Shown piece after piece: positions 43,639-52,967 of a DNA stretch of 64,000 bases. Under the pieces are notes generated by a model. That model was not told where the DNA came from. It made no database searches and saw only the letters and a list, made by a program, of their open reading frames with translations. A program made the position numbers and the translations under genes. How positions within the stretch are numbered: position 1 is the stretch's first letter; each line of letters begins with the position of its first letter. Origin of the DNA: Leptospira_A sp046736045 (GTDB lineage Bacteria > Spirochaetota > Leptospiria > Leptospirales > Leptospiraceae); NCBI RefSeq assembly GCF_046736045.1, contig NZ_CP177134.1, forward strand, positions 620,001 to 684,000, in the 5' to 3' direction.

Positions 43639-43747
43639 AGATTTTTCTAGTGAACCGAAAGCCTTTTGGGAGTAATAGAAAAAATCGGATTGAATTTGTT
43701 AATTTTTGATTTAGTCTGATTTAAAATTTTGATTCCCTGGCAGAAAA

Positions 43748-44452
43748 ATGAATCACAAAGAAAAAATCGCAATCGTAACAGGCTCCAATCGCGGAATAGG
43801 AAAACAAGTTGCACTGGATCTAGCAGCACAAGGCGTATTCGTTATCGTAACGTCCAGAAACAAAACGGAAGGCAAACTAACCCAACAGCAAATCATTGAT
43901 TCGGGAGGGAAGGCGGATTTTTTTCCTTTGGATGTTGCCAATGGAAAAAGCGTGCTCGGCTTGTACGATTATATCAAAAAAGCATATGGAAAGTTGGACA
44001 TTCTTGTAAACAACGCAGGAGTTTATCTGGATCATGACGGTTTCACGGGAACTACCAGAGAAGATACTGAGAAAACTTTGGAAACCAATCTCATAGGCCC
44101 GCTTCAGCTTTGCCAATTATTTCTACCTATGATGAAAGAAAACGGATATGGTCGTATTGTCAATGTTAGTTCAGGTATGGGGCAAATGTCCGATATGGGA
44201 GCCGGTTATCCTGCTTATCGAATCTCAAAATCTGCGATCAATGCGCTGACGATCATTGCTTCAAAAGAAACAATCGGTCGTAACATCAAAGTCAATTCCG
44301 TTTGCCCGGGTTGGGTCAGAACGGAAATGGGAGGTCCCAGTGCGGAACGTACCATAGAACAAGGGGCAGAGACGATCGTGTGGGCGGCATTGCTTCCCGA
44401 AACGGGAGCGTCCGGTAAATTTTTCAGAGATAAAAAAGAAATCCCTTGGTAA
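43748..44452 (+). CDS. Short-chain dehydrogenase/reductase (classical SDR)
   Basis: The 234-residue enzyme has 'TGSNRGIG' (11-18), 'NNAG' (88-91), Asn114, Ser142 and the Tyr157/Lys161 pair ('YPAYRISKSA'). These are the complete classical SDR tetrad. An NADP preference is suggested by the Arg in 'TGSNRG' and 'TSRNK'. It resembles carbonyl-reductase-like SDRs that end near 'W'. Substrate unknown. It is convergent with the aldo/keto reductase gene, 5 bases apart. Confidence 0.9.
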   Translation: MNHKEKIAIVTGSNRGIGKQVALDLAAQGVFVIVTSRNKTEGKLTQQQIIDSGGKADFFPLDVANGKSVLGLYDYIKKAYGKLDILVNNAGVYLDHDGFTGTTREDTEKTLETNLIGPLQLCQLFLPMMKENGYGRIVNVSSGMGQMSDMGAGYPAYRISKSAINALTIIASKETIGRNIKVNSVCPGWVRTEMGGPSAERTIEQGAETIVWAALLPETGASGKFFRDKKEIPW

Positions 44453-44457
44453 GTGTT

Positions 44458-45363
44458 TTAAGAAACAGGCTTCCCCATTCCTGCTTCCAAGACACGAAAC
44501 CACTCTTCCTTTGTTAGATGGAATCCGAAAGATCCGCCCGCTGATCGAATCCGGTTCAAATCATTTGTTCCCAAAACAGGTATCAGGCGGCTAGGGTGAG
44601 TGAAAAACCAGGAATATAAAATCTGATCTGCGGTTTTTTCGTATTTATTTGCAATTTCAGTAAGGACGGACAAAACTATTTTCTGTTTTTCCTCTTTGGG
44701 TGAAAAAACGGCACCGCCTGCCGTAGGAGACCAAACCATTGAAGAAAATCCCAACTCCTGGGCCAAATCAAATGTTCCATCAAACAATGGTTCTACGTGG
44801 AACGGATTGAATTCCACCTGGTTTGTAACCAAAGGAATGTCTATTTTGCTTTGCAACATTCTGAACTGTGAAACGGTAAAATTCGAAACTCCGAAATAAT
44901 CAACCTTCCCTTCCTTTTTTAATTTCAAAAAGGTTCGGGATATTTCCTCCGCATCCATCAATGGATCCGGTCTATGAATGAGAAGTAAGTCTATTTTGTC
45001 CAGCCCCAGATGTTTGAGGGAATTTTCCACCGAATGAGTGATATGTGATGATGAAGTATTGTAATGTTTTGTGTGAAACGTATTTCCGGGAATCTGTATC
45101 CCGCATTTCGTAATGACTTTGATTTTGGATTTGAGTTCTTTTTTTGTTTCCAATGCTTTTCCAAACAAAGCTTCATTTCCAAAGTCTCCGTAAATATCCG
45201 CATGATCGAAAGAATCAATTCCCAATTCCAAACAGGTTTCTATTTTTCGAAGAATGGTCTGGGGAGAACTACCTTCCTTGTCTTCATGAAGGCGCCAAAC
45301 TCCATATACCAAACGGGAAAGTTTAAGTCCGTCTTTCGTCAATGATACGGATGGAACTGTCAT
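44458..45363 (-). CDS. Aldo/keto reductase
   Basis: The 301-residue TIM-barrel reductase has the catalytic Asp53 and Tyr58 ('SFDHADIYGDFGNEA'), Lys86 ('VITKCG') and His in 'LLLIHRPDPLMDAEE'. 'VPVLGTNDLNRI'-like C-terminal block (here 'LIPVLGTNDLNRI') contacts NADPH. It is like E. coli YdhF. It overlaps the LLM monooxygenase gene by 4 bases (ATG in stop), so both are one operon. Confidence 0.9.
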   Translation of the reverse strand: MTVPSVSLTKDGLKLSRLVYGVWRLHEDKEGSSPQTILRKIETCLELGIDSFDHADIYGDFGNEALFGKALETKKELKSKIKVITKCGIQIPGNTFHTKHYNTSSSHITHSVENSLKHLGLDKIDLLLIHRPDPLMDAEEISRTFLKLKKEGKVDYFGVSNFTVSQFRMLQSKIDIPLVTNQVEFNPFHVEPLFDGTFDLAQELGFSSMVWSPTAGGAVFSPKEEKQKIVLSVLTEIANKYEKTADQILYSWFFTHPSRLIPVLGTNDLNRIRSAGGSFGFHLTKEEWFRVLEAGMGKPVS

Positions 45364-46520
45364 TTTCTTTCTCCCGTAGTCAAAGGTGTAACAGGTGTTT
45401 GTAATGGAATCCTTCCTTGGACTTTAGAAAAGGAAACCGTATCCAGTTTTGGTAAAACTTTTTCGGCAAAAATTTTGGATTCTTCGATCAACGGATAACC
45501 GGAAAAGATAAAAGCACGAATCCCCATCCCGATGTATCTTTGGATTTTTTCATAAACCTGTTCCGGTGTTCCTACGATGGCTGAACCGCATCCCGAACGG
45601 GCAAGCCCTACTCCCGACCAAATCAAAGGTTCGATAAACAAATCCGAATCTGCGGATTTCCGAAGTTCGTCCTGGCGCAAAACTCCTGCTGACTTGGAAT
45701 CCAAAGCCCTATGTTTGATATCATTTGCTTTTTCCAAATCCAATTTAGATAACAGTCGCTTTGCCGCATCCTTTGCATCTTTCTCAGTATCTCTTACGAT
45801 CAGGTGAATCCTCAGACCGAAATCAATCTTGCGCTCATAACGTTTTGCACGTACGCTCAAATCAGTCATGGTAGCATACAATTTTTCTTCCGTCTCGGGC
45901 CACATTAAAAACACATCACAAAACTCGGCACAGAGTTCTCTCGCATCTTCGGAAATTCCGCCAAAGTAAAGTAAGGGGCCGCCGTTGGTTTGATAGGGCT
46001 TTACGGGATCTGCCGGAAGATCGAATTCATAATGGTTTCCCTTGAATTGGATTTTATCTCTGGTCCAGGATTGTTGTAAAATCTGAATCACTTCTTTTGA
46101 AATCTGATAACGTGTTTTGGAATCTTTGACAGTGCCCGGAAGATCGGAAGAGATGATATTGATATTCAATCTTCCCTTTAACATATGATCCAAAGTGGAC
46201 AATGTTCTTGCCAACATAGGCGGATGAATTTCTCCACACCGAATTGCTGTTAGTAGGGAGATATTTTGAGTCAGCTGCGATGCTGCAGCTGCAAATGTTA
46301 GAGTGTCCTGGCCGGTTTGGTAAGAGGAAGGGAGAAGGATGTTCTGATACCCGAGTGAATCTGCCGTCCTGATGATCTCGGAACAATGTTCGAAGCTGGA
46401 TCGCAACTTCCCGTCAGGCACTCCTAAAAATTCATAATCCCCGTTGCAAAGATCACAAAACCACGCAACTTCTACTTTAGGATCTTCCGAACGGATGGGG
46501 AAAGAAGGAAAACTCGACAT
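45360..46520 (-). CDS. LLM-class flavin-dependent monooxygenase, SsuD/MsuD-like
   Basis: The 386-residue protein matches bacterial luciferase-like alkanesulfonate monooxygenases: 'SEIIRTADSLGYQNILLPSS', 'TLDHMLKGRLNINIISSDLP', 'FGGISEDARELCAEFCDVFL' and 'IVGTPEQVYEKIQRYIGMGI'. In that family FMNH2 is supplied by a separate reductase such as SsuE. No sulfonate ABC transporter is beside it, so the substrate could be sulfonate or another organosulfur. Its start overlaps the aldo/keto reductase operon. Confidence 0.85.
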   Translation of the reverse strand: MSSFPSFPIRSEDPKVEVAWFCDLCNGDYEFLGVPDGKLRSSFEHCSEIIRTADSLGYQNILLPSSYQTGQDTLTFAAAASQLTQNISLLTAIRCGEIHPPMLARTLSTLDHMLKGRLNINIISSDLPGTVKDSKTRYQISKEVIQILQQSWTRDKIQFKGNHYEFDLPADPVKPYQTNGGPLLYFGGISEDARELCAEFCDVFLMWPETEEKLYATMTDLSVRAKRYERKIDFGLRIHLIVRDTEKDAKDAAKRLLSKLDLEKANDIKHRALDSKSAGVLRQDELRKSADSDLFIEPLIWSGVGLARSGCGSAIVGTPEQVYEKIQRYIGMGIRAFIFSGYPLIEESKIFAEKVLPKLDTVSFSKVQGRIPLQTPVTPLTTGERK

Positions 46521-46611
46521 ATAGGAGACAAGATCGAAGATTTCCCGAGTCGTTCAAGATATTTTCAATTCATTTAGCAAATACTTGCGTTATATTCGAT
46601 AAATTTCCAAT

Positions 46612-48483
46612 ATGACAACAAGTTTTTCTGTTATGATTGCATGGCCCGATTATTTGTTCTTTTTTGCGACATTTCTATTGATCCTGATCGTAGGGTTACT
46701 CGTCGGGAGAGAAGAGAAAACCAGCAAAGATTATTTTTTGGGCGGTAAAACTCTACCTTGGTGGGGAGTTGCCGGTTCCCTTTTCGGAACGAATATTTCA
46801 GCAAACCATCTGGTAGGCATGCTCGGGATCGGATTTTCCGTGGGCTTTGCACAAAGCCATTATGAATTTGGGTCCATCCCCGCCTTACTCTTATTAGCCT
46901 ATATTTTCCTACCGATCTTCCGCCGCAAAAAAATATATACACTCTCTCAGTTTTTACAAAACCGTTACGGACAAACCGCAAGTTATTTATATTCCATCAT
47001 ACTTCTCATACTCATCGCCATCCAACTCACAGCCGGTTTGTACATCGGTGCACGTGCGTTTTTGCCTTTCGTAAGCCAATTTTCAACTCGCATCAATTAT
47101 GAACAACTGGTTGTATTTTTGGCACTGGCATCGACCATTTATACTTGGTTTGGCGGTTTGAAGTCGGTTGTTTATACCGATGTAATCCAAACGGTATTGA
47201 TTTTATTTTCCGGAATTTTACTTGCTTACCTGACACTCTCCCGTCCAGAAGTGGGTGGTATCTTCGGGCTTTGGGAAAAAGACAGAATCGCAAGCTTTGC
47301 AGATAAAAGATTGGATCTATATCTTTCTCCCGATCATCCTTTTTTACCCTGGACAGGCGCTCTCACCGGATTGTTTTTGCTGCACTCTTTTTACTGGAGC
47401 ACAAATCAATACGTCGTACAGCGTACATTAGGTGCAAGAACGATAAAGGAAGCAAGGTTAGGAATTTTAGTCAGCGGTTTTCTGAAACTGACCGTTCCTT
47501 TCTTTTCGATCCTTGCAGGAGTAGGTGCCTATCATATCTGGAAACATCTCGGAGAGAGTCATATTATAGATCCGGATGAAGCTTTTTCCAGATTGGTTTT
47601 ACTTGTAGTTCCTGCGGGTTACGGTTTGGTGGGAGTCATCCTTGCCGGATTACTCGGTGCTATTTTTTCTTCCATAGATTCCATGTTACACTCTGCAAGC
47701 ACCCTCTTCACCATTGATCTTTATCTGCCTCTGCGAAAAAAATGGGAAGCTTGTCATAATAGGAAAACGGATCAAATCCCCGATTCGGAAGTCATAGGAA
47801 TGGGTAGATGGTTTTTATTATTTTTTTCGGCACTCACCACTTTGTTGGCATTGCTTGTTTATGACCCTCATTCCAAAGGTAATTTTTTCTTAGAGCTCTC
47901 TGCCGGAAGTTCTCATTTTACACCGGGGATTTTGATCGTATTTTTGTTGGGAATCATCTGGAAAGATGCCCATCGAACGGCCGCTTGGTTGACGATCTTG
48001 ATTTCACCCATACTGTCTTTTTCTCTGCCTTATCTGTACAAAACGTATCTCAACTCTTCGGTTCTTCAGGAAATCTTTGGAAAGGATTTGAATTTTCTAC
48101 ACAGGGTTCTCATCGTTTCGGTTTTTGCACTTGTCTTTCAATCATTGACGAGCCTTCTATTTGCAAGAAGAATACCCAAAACAAATCTCAAATTTCTTTT
48201 GGAAAAATTTGATAAAACCAATCTGATTCGTATTTCAATCATACCTTTCTATATCCTAAGCATGGGCTTCTATACATTTTTGAGATTTACGGATACCTTA
48301 TCGACGACTGCATCCTCTTTACTCGTATTGTTATCCACGATTTCGATTTTTGCAGTCTTTGCGTGGAAAAAGGCGGAAACTTCGCCGAAAGAGAAAAGAG
48401 CAAGGGCATTTTTGAAAAACGATCGGTTGTTAGCCGGGTTACTTTTGGGGATTACCTTCGGGTTTTATTTTTTATTCAGTTGA
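46612..48483 (+). CDS. Sodium:solute symporter (SSS family)
   Basis: The 623-residue protein has about 13-15 transmembrane helices with the SSS layout: 'FLGGKTLPWWGVAGSLFGTN' (TM1-2 region), 'GLYIGARAFLPF', 'VYTDVIQTVLILFSGILLAY' and 'GLLGAIFSSIDSMLHSASTL', the latter giving the Na+-site serines. Length and motifs fit SGLT/PutP-like Na+-coupled uptake. The substrate may be a sugar or other small solute. It is divergent from the LLM monooxygenase gene and its stop is followed by an AT-rich accessory region. Confidence 0.9.
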   Translation: MTTSFSVMIAWPDYLFFFATFLLILIVGLLVGREEKTSKDYFLGGKTLPWWGVAGSLFGTNISANHLVGMLGIGFSVGFAQSHYEFGSIPALLLLAYIFLPIFRRKKIYTLSQFLQNRYGQTASYLYSIILLILIAIQLTAGLYIGARAFLPFVSQFSTRINYEQLVVFLALASTIYTWFGGLKSVVYTDVIQTVLILFSGILLAYLTLSRPEVGGIFGLWEKDRIASFADKRLDLYLSPDHPFLPWTGALTGLFLLHSFYWSTNQYVVQRTLGARTIKEARLGILVSGFLKLTVPFFSILAGVGAYHIWKHLGESHIIDPDEAFSRLVLLVVPAGYGLVGVILAGLLGAIFSSIDSMLHSASTLFTIDLYLPLRKKWEACHNRKTDQIPDSEVIGMGRWFLLFFSALTTLLALLVYDPHSKGNFFLELSAGSSHFTPGILIVFLLGIIWKDAHRTAAWLTILISPILSFSLPYLYKTYLNSSVLQEIFGKDLNFLHRVLIVSVFALVFQSLTSLLFARRIPKTNLKFLLEKFDKTNLIRISIIPFYILSMGFYTFLRFTDTLSTTASSLLVLLSTISIFAVFAWKKAETSPKEKRARAFLKNDRLLAGLLLGITFGFYFLFS

Positions 48484-48651
48484 TGACACCTTGTTAATGT
48501 TATTCGTGACTTTAAAAACAGAGTCGTTAGCGTTTATCACGTTTCATCACACCAAACAGAGAACGCGATAAAAGACAATCCGCAAAACTGAATGAGGATT
48601 TGCAAAACAAATCTCAACAGAGGTGCGCTGTAATTATACGAAGTGTAATAA

Positions 48652-49662
48652 TTATTCAATGCTTAGTATTAAATTAGCAATTTTCTGTATTTCTCTATTG
48701 CTATCAACAATGACTGCGCAACTTGGACCATTCCAAAATTTCTGAACGCCTTCTGATAGTTCTATTACCTTATAATCTTTTATAATTTCTCGCACTTCAT
48801 TGAATTGTTTTAATATTATTACTCTGATCTTCTTTTTGTTAAAGATGATAAAGCCTTTGTTTTTATTTAGTTTAATCCCTATATAATATTTTTGCGGATT
48901 AAAAAAATAATTAGGATTTTGATTTTGCAGTAATTCCTTAAGTTCAAGATATATGGATTGTATATGTGGCTCGGATTTCTCTAAATGAAATGCTTCGGTA
49001 TATGATGATACTGTATCGCTATCTATTTCACCAGACGGTTCAGGTTGAATAGAAAAATCAATGAATTCAAATTCAGGATCTATAGTAAATATACTTAATT
49101 TATTCTCATAACTAATAAATTTTTGAATTTTTTGGACTTTAACATATTCTCCCCAAGTATCAGTATAAGTATCTATTATTTCAGGCAGTTCTGGTTTATC
49201 TCCATCAATTATCAATAGTATACTTGAATTATTTTCTATGACATCCTTTAAAAGTTTATAAATTTCCTGGTTCTTTGCGTATTTTTTTACTTTTTCTTTT
49301 AGTTCCGTATCTATTTCAATAATATTGTAAATTTTCTCAATTAATTGTCCTTGATTCTTAGGATTTTTTAAGAAAGCAAAGAACTTGGTTATTTGTGGAA
49401 ATATATGTCTATAAAAGTCATGACTGACCAATTCAACTTCTATTAAGTAAAATTCGGGGTTCTGTGGATCTTTGAAATCTAAAAGAAATCCATCAGGTAT
49501 ACTATTTCCAAGATTATTCGATTCGATTTTTTTCTTGGAATCGATTAAAATTGAATGTTCCCCGAAAAACAATGAGCTATTCTCAAAAACATCTCTTTCG
49601 AAGTCTGCTTCCAGTTTATATATATTTTCTATATATTTTTCTTTATTATTAATCAGTATCAT
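48652..49662 (-). CDS. PD-(D/E)XK nuclease-like plus DUF5655-like protein (AT-rich, accessory)
   Basis: The 336-residue product starts with a restriction-like fold: Pro56-Asp57 ('NSIPDGFLLDF'), then Glu75/Glu77 in 'YLIEVELVSHDFYRHIFPQI', a PD-(D/E)XK pattern with Glu in the last position in place of Lys. The last about 100 residues ('YLELKELLQNQNPNYFFNPQ' to 'FWNGPSCAVIVDSNREIQKI') resemble DUF5655, often C-terminal in predicted nucleases. Base composition is much more AT-rich than its neighbours (long runs of AAA/ATT codons), a sign of transfer. A 23-codon frame ends exactly before its ATG. Exonuclease or defence-related function is a guess. Confidence 0.65.
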   Translation of the reverse strand: MILINNKEKYIENIYKLEADFERDVFENSSLFFGEHSILIDSKKKIESNNLGNSIPDGFLLDFKDPQNPEFYLIEVELVSHDFYRHIFPQITKFFAFLKNPKNQGQLIEKIYNIIEIDTELKEKVKKYAKNQEIYKLLKDVIENNSSILLIIDGDKPELPEIIDTYTDTWGEYVKVQKIQKFISYENKLSIFTIDPEFEFIDFSIQPEPSGEIDSDTVSSYTEAFHLEKSEPHIQSIYLELKELLQNQNPNYFFNPQKYYIGIKLNKNKGFIIFNKKKIRVIILKQFNEVREIIKDYKVIELSEGVQKFWNGPSCAVIVDSNREIQKIANLILSIE

Positions 49663-49724
49663 TTATTTATTCTTTTTTTTAGTTTCAGCAAACGCCACAT
49701 AACCGATATTCACCGAAATTCCGA

Positions 49725-51689
49725 TCAGCACCATTTTTCAATCAATAGGGAAAGTTCCGTGGGTTGGATCGGTTTGGAAAGATAATCGTTCATACCGGCA
49801 CTGATGCATTTTTCACGATCACCTTTCATTGCATAGGCGGTAAGTGCGATAATAGGAATGTTTGTTTGAAAATTTTCATCCGTTTGAGAACGAATTCTGG
49901 CAGTCGCTTCAAATCCATCCATCTCAGGCATTTGACAATCCATAAGAACAAGACTGTATCTATTTTTCGATAACTCTTCCAAAACCTCTTTCCCGTTATT
50001 TACAAGTTTCGCCTCGATCCCTATTTTTCTAAGCAAACCAAGCGCTACAATTTGGTTTGTAGGATTGTCTTCCGCTACCAAAACTTTTTTACCGAGGAAA
50101 CGGATATTTTTGGACTGGTTCGGGGCTTTCGATTCCTGATTTGTATCGCCCAAACTCAAATGAGAGCTACTACTTTCAAATATACTAGTGAACCAAAAAA
50201 CGGAACCTTTTCCCAATTCACTTTTGACCCCGATTGTTCCACCCATCAATTCGGAAAGTTGTTTTGCTATGGCAAGACCAAGCCCTGTTCCACCAAACCT
50301 ACGTGTGGTGGAAGTTTCTACCTGCTGAAAAGGTGAAAATAAAGAATCCAAAGCATGAGAAGGAATTCCGATTCCGGTGTCTTCGATGGAAAATAAAATT
50401 TTAGTCCGGTTCGCAACTACTTCTTTCTTTTCAATTGTGACGGTCACTCCGCCTTCTCTTGTAAACTTAATCGCATTGCCGATAAGATTGACTAAAATTT
50501 GTTTTAGTCGGCTGGGATCTCCCAAAAAAACATCGGCTTTGCTGAAATCGGAATGGTGTTTTAAAAAAATCTGCTTTTCCACTACCTTATGTTGGAACAA
50601 GGACAATACTTCTTCGATGATCTGATTCACATGCAAAGTAGTATATTCCAATTCCAATTTTTTGGCTTCTATCTTGGAAAAATCCAATATATCGTTTAAC
50701 AATGATAATAACGACTCTGCGCTTGTTTTTACCAATTCGGAATATTTTCTCTGCTCCTGGGATAGACCTGTTTCCAAAAGCAGATGAGTCATCCCGATAA
50801 TTCCGTTCATGGGAGTTCGGATCTCATGACTCATATTTGCAAGAAATTCGCTCTTTGCGGCACTTGCTTCTCTTGCAGTATCCGCCATTTTATTGGAATG
50901 ATCGATTGCGATTAAAAGCCGCTGATTCGCTTCCTTCAAATCGTCTTGCGATTGTTTGATGGCTTTTTCGGAACGAATTCTTTCCGAAATATCGTCTGCA
51001 ACTCCGATCAAGAGGGAGGTTTCACCGAATTCATCAATAACAGGAGTTATCTTGATTGACCATGTTTTCGTAGTCCCTGTAATTCTTTGATCCAATTCAA
51101 ACTGAATCAGTTTTTTTTCTTCCAATGACTGTTTGCATTGTAAAAACAAATGATTGGCGACTTCGTAGGAAAAAACTTCTTGGATTGTTTTTCCGAAAAT
51201 TTCAGGTAAACTTATTCTCCATTCATTTTGAAAAGCGGGATTGGTTCCTAAAAAACGAAACACATCTCCCTCTTCGACCCGAAGGATAAAAATCGAATCG
51301 GACACAGCTTGAAAAACAGTTTTATAAAGTTTCTCCTGTTCCCTTCGGTTGTGTACATTGATAGCACAAGTAAGTCTGGCTTTTCCGGAACCCCAAACGA
51401 TCACAGTATCATGACATTCGTAAAATTGACCTTCCGGGCCAAACTGACGTTCGTAAGGTTCGCTTTTTGAAGCGACTGTTTCGGAACCTAAGATAGATGA
51501 ATTCCAGGTAAATAATGTAGATACGGAATCGGATTTATTTTCTTCGTCTTCACCGAATTCGGAGTGAATGTTTCCCCAAATGGATTTTCCGTATTCATTT
51601 ACAAATAGTATCTTGCCTGAGCTGAGATCGGATACGTACACCAACGCATCAATCGATTCCAGAATATTTGTTAAGATGCTACTGTTCAT
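49725..51689 (-). CDS. Hybrid sensor histidine kinase (PAS-PAS-HisKA-HATPase-REC)
   Basis: The 654-residue protein has two N-terminal PAS-like domains ('LVYVSDLSSGKILFVNEYGK', 'AVSDSIFILRVEEGDVFRF'), the phosphoacceptor His in 'FLANMSHEIRTPMNGIIGM' (about 290), an ATPase domain ('LVNLIGNAIKFTREGG' N-box, 'GGTGLGLAIAKQLSELMGG' G-box), and a receiver with 'YSLVLMDCQMPEMDGFEATA' holding the phosphoacceptor Asp. No membrane segments, so it is soluble and senses an intracellular signal. It is the last gene of a three-gene operon with a class III cyclase and an exported Tudor-like protein. Confidence 0.92.
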   Translation of the reverse strand: MNSSILTNILESIDALVYVSDLSSGKILFVNEYGKSIWGNIHSEFGEDEENKSDSVSTLFTWNSSILGSETVASKSEPYERQFGPEGQFYECHDTVIVWGSGKARLTCAINVHNRREQEKLYKTVFQAVSDSIFILRVEEGDVFRFLGTNPAFQNEWRISLPEIFGKTIQEVFSYEVANHLFLQCKQSLEEKKLIQFELDQRITGTTKTWSIKITPVIDEFGETSLLIGVADDISERIRSEKAIKQSQDDLKEANQRLLIAIDHSNKMADTAREASAAKSEFLANMSHEIRTPMNGIIGMTHLLLETGLSQEQRKYSELVKTSAESLLSLLNDILDFSKIEAKKLELEYTTLHVNQIIEEVLSLFQHKVVEKQIFLKHHSDFSKADVFLGDPSRLKQILVNLIGNAIKFTREGGVTVTIEKKEVVANRTKILFSIEDTGIGIPSHALDSLFSPFQQVETSTTRRFGGTGLGLAIAKQLSELMGGTIGVKSELGKGSVFWFTSIFESSSSHLSLGDTNQESKAPNQSKNIRFLGKKVLVAEDNPTNQIVALGLLRKIGIEAKLVNNGKEVLEELSKNRYSLVLMDCQMPEMDGFEATARIRSQTDENFQTNIPIIALTAYAMKGDREKCISAGMNDYLSKPIQPTELSLLIEKWC

Positions 51690-51695
51690 AAAAAT

Positions 51696-52952
51696 TTACA
51701 TTCTTTTCGATTCTTCGGAAATAGCGAAAATACGTTTGGGAACGGCTATACCTTTTAACTTGTGTTCGCCGATATCTTCCCATTTGACATTTGCTCCGAG
51801 GACAAATTCTTCCGAAGCAAGCACTGCTTTTTTCAATTCCCCGCACATTCCTGCAATACGACTTGCGAGATTGACCGCTTCTCCGATCACAGTGAAGTCC
51901 AATCTTTCTCTCGATCCGATATTCCCGTAAAGGATTTGTCCCTGGTGAAGCCCAACTCCGTGACGAATGGGAGTTTTTGAATCTTTGATGCGGCTTCTGT
52001 TTAATTTTCTCAATTCATCAAATGCTTGTCGAACAGAAAGTAATGCCTTCATTCGTACCTTTTTCTGATTTTTTTCTTCGAAAGGAAAAACTGCAAGAAC
52101 CCCATCCCCTAACATTTTCAAAACCTCTCCTCCGTTTTTTTCGATCGAAGGAATAATGGCTCCAAAATAATCGTTTAGCATATGAATTATATCTGACGGA
52201 GATAAATCCTCGCTCAATCCGGAATAATTCCGAATATCAGAGAACCAAATCACGGAATTCATATTTTCGACGTCGCCCAAATGAACTTTTCCGGAATATA
52301 CAAGCGATCCCGTTCGTTTACCCAGATAAATGCTAAGTAACGTTTCTGTAAATTCAGCCCGCATAAAATTAGACCACTTAACGTACATTACGTTACTCGC
52401 CTTTTCTAAAAAAGCAAGTTTTTCCGGACTAAAACCTTCCGGGTGATCGGTCACATAACTTTTAAATGCAACAGGAACTCCCGCCTCTATCACCGGAATT
52501 GCCACATAACCTGTCGAACCGAGTTCTTTTAAGTCCTCTAAAATCGGAAAAGGCAAAGGTTCGTCCCTATCCCTATATTCCAAAAAGGAAAATACATAAG
52601 CTTCCTGAGTCTGCAATACTTTGTAAATAGGGCTAACCTTAAAAGGTTCCGTCCGCGAGGTTCCCTGTTTGAAACGAATTTCCTTAAGAGAACCCAAACC
52701 GAATGTATTTATTTTGGAGAAAACGGAAAGTTCCCCTACGACATTATCCGTCAAAAGACCCAACCTATCATTGGTTACCCAAAGATAAGAAACGGTTTCT
52801 ACCTGGGGATGAATCGTTCTTGTTCCCAAAGAAGCACGGATGATTCGGAAATCTTCCTGAATCAAAAATTCAATGAAAGAATTGAAATAAGAAGAAGCGG
52901 AAGTTGCACTTCGGCTTTCTTTGCTAAACCAGTCTAAAAATCGATTGTACAT
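51696..52952 (-). CDS. Class III adenylate/guanylate cyclase
   Basis: The 418-residue protein has a C-terminal cyclase domain (about 220-400): the two metal-binding Asp in 'VIWFSDIRNYSGLSE' and 'LKMLGDGVLAVFPFEE', and 'RHGVGLHQGQILYGNIGS' then 'DFTVIGEAVNLASRI' with the Asn and Arg of the transition-state pair. The N-terminal 200 residues ('FNSFIEFLIQEDFRIIRASL', 'RDEPLPFPILEDLKELGSTG') resemble the sensory segment of many alphaproteobacterial and spirochaetal cyclases. It makes cAMP or cGMP. It lies between the Tudor-like gene (15 bases) and the hybrid kinase gene (6 bases). Confidence 0.92.
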   Translation of the reverse strand: MYNRFLDWFSKESRSATSASSYFNSFIEFLIQEDFRIIRASLGTRTIHPQVETVSYLWVTNDRLGLLTDNVVGELSVFSKINTFGLGSLKEIRFKQGTSRTEPFKVSPIYKVLQTQEAYVFSFLEYRDRDEPLPFPILEDLKELGSTGYVAIPVIEAGVPVAFKSYVTDHPEGFSPEKLAFLEKASNVMYVKWSNFMRAEFTETLLSIYLGKRTGSLVYSGKVHLGDVENMNSVIWFSDIRNYSGLSEDLSPSDIIHMLNDYFGAIIPSIEKNGGEVLKMLGDGVLAVFPFEEKNQKKVRMKALLSVRQAFDELRKLNRSRIKDSKTPIRHGVGLHQGQILYGNIGSRERLDFTVIGEAVNLASRIAGMCGELKKAVLASEEFVLGANVKWEDIGEHKLKGIAVPKRIFAISEESKRM

Positions 52953-52967
52953 GAAATATTTATTATA

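Noticed and set aside
48622..48650. loxP-like sequence (ACTTCGTATAATTAC on the complement)
   Set aside because: Only a short resemblance, no inverted 13-bp arms and no recombinase.
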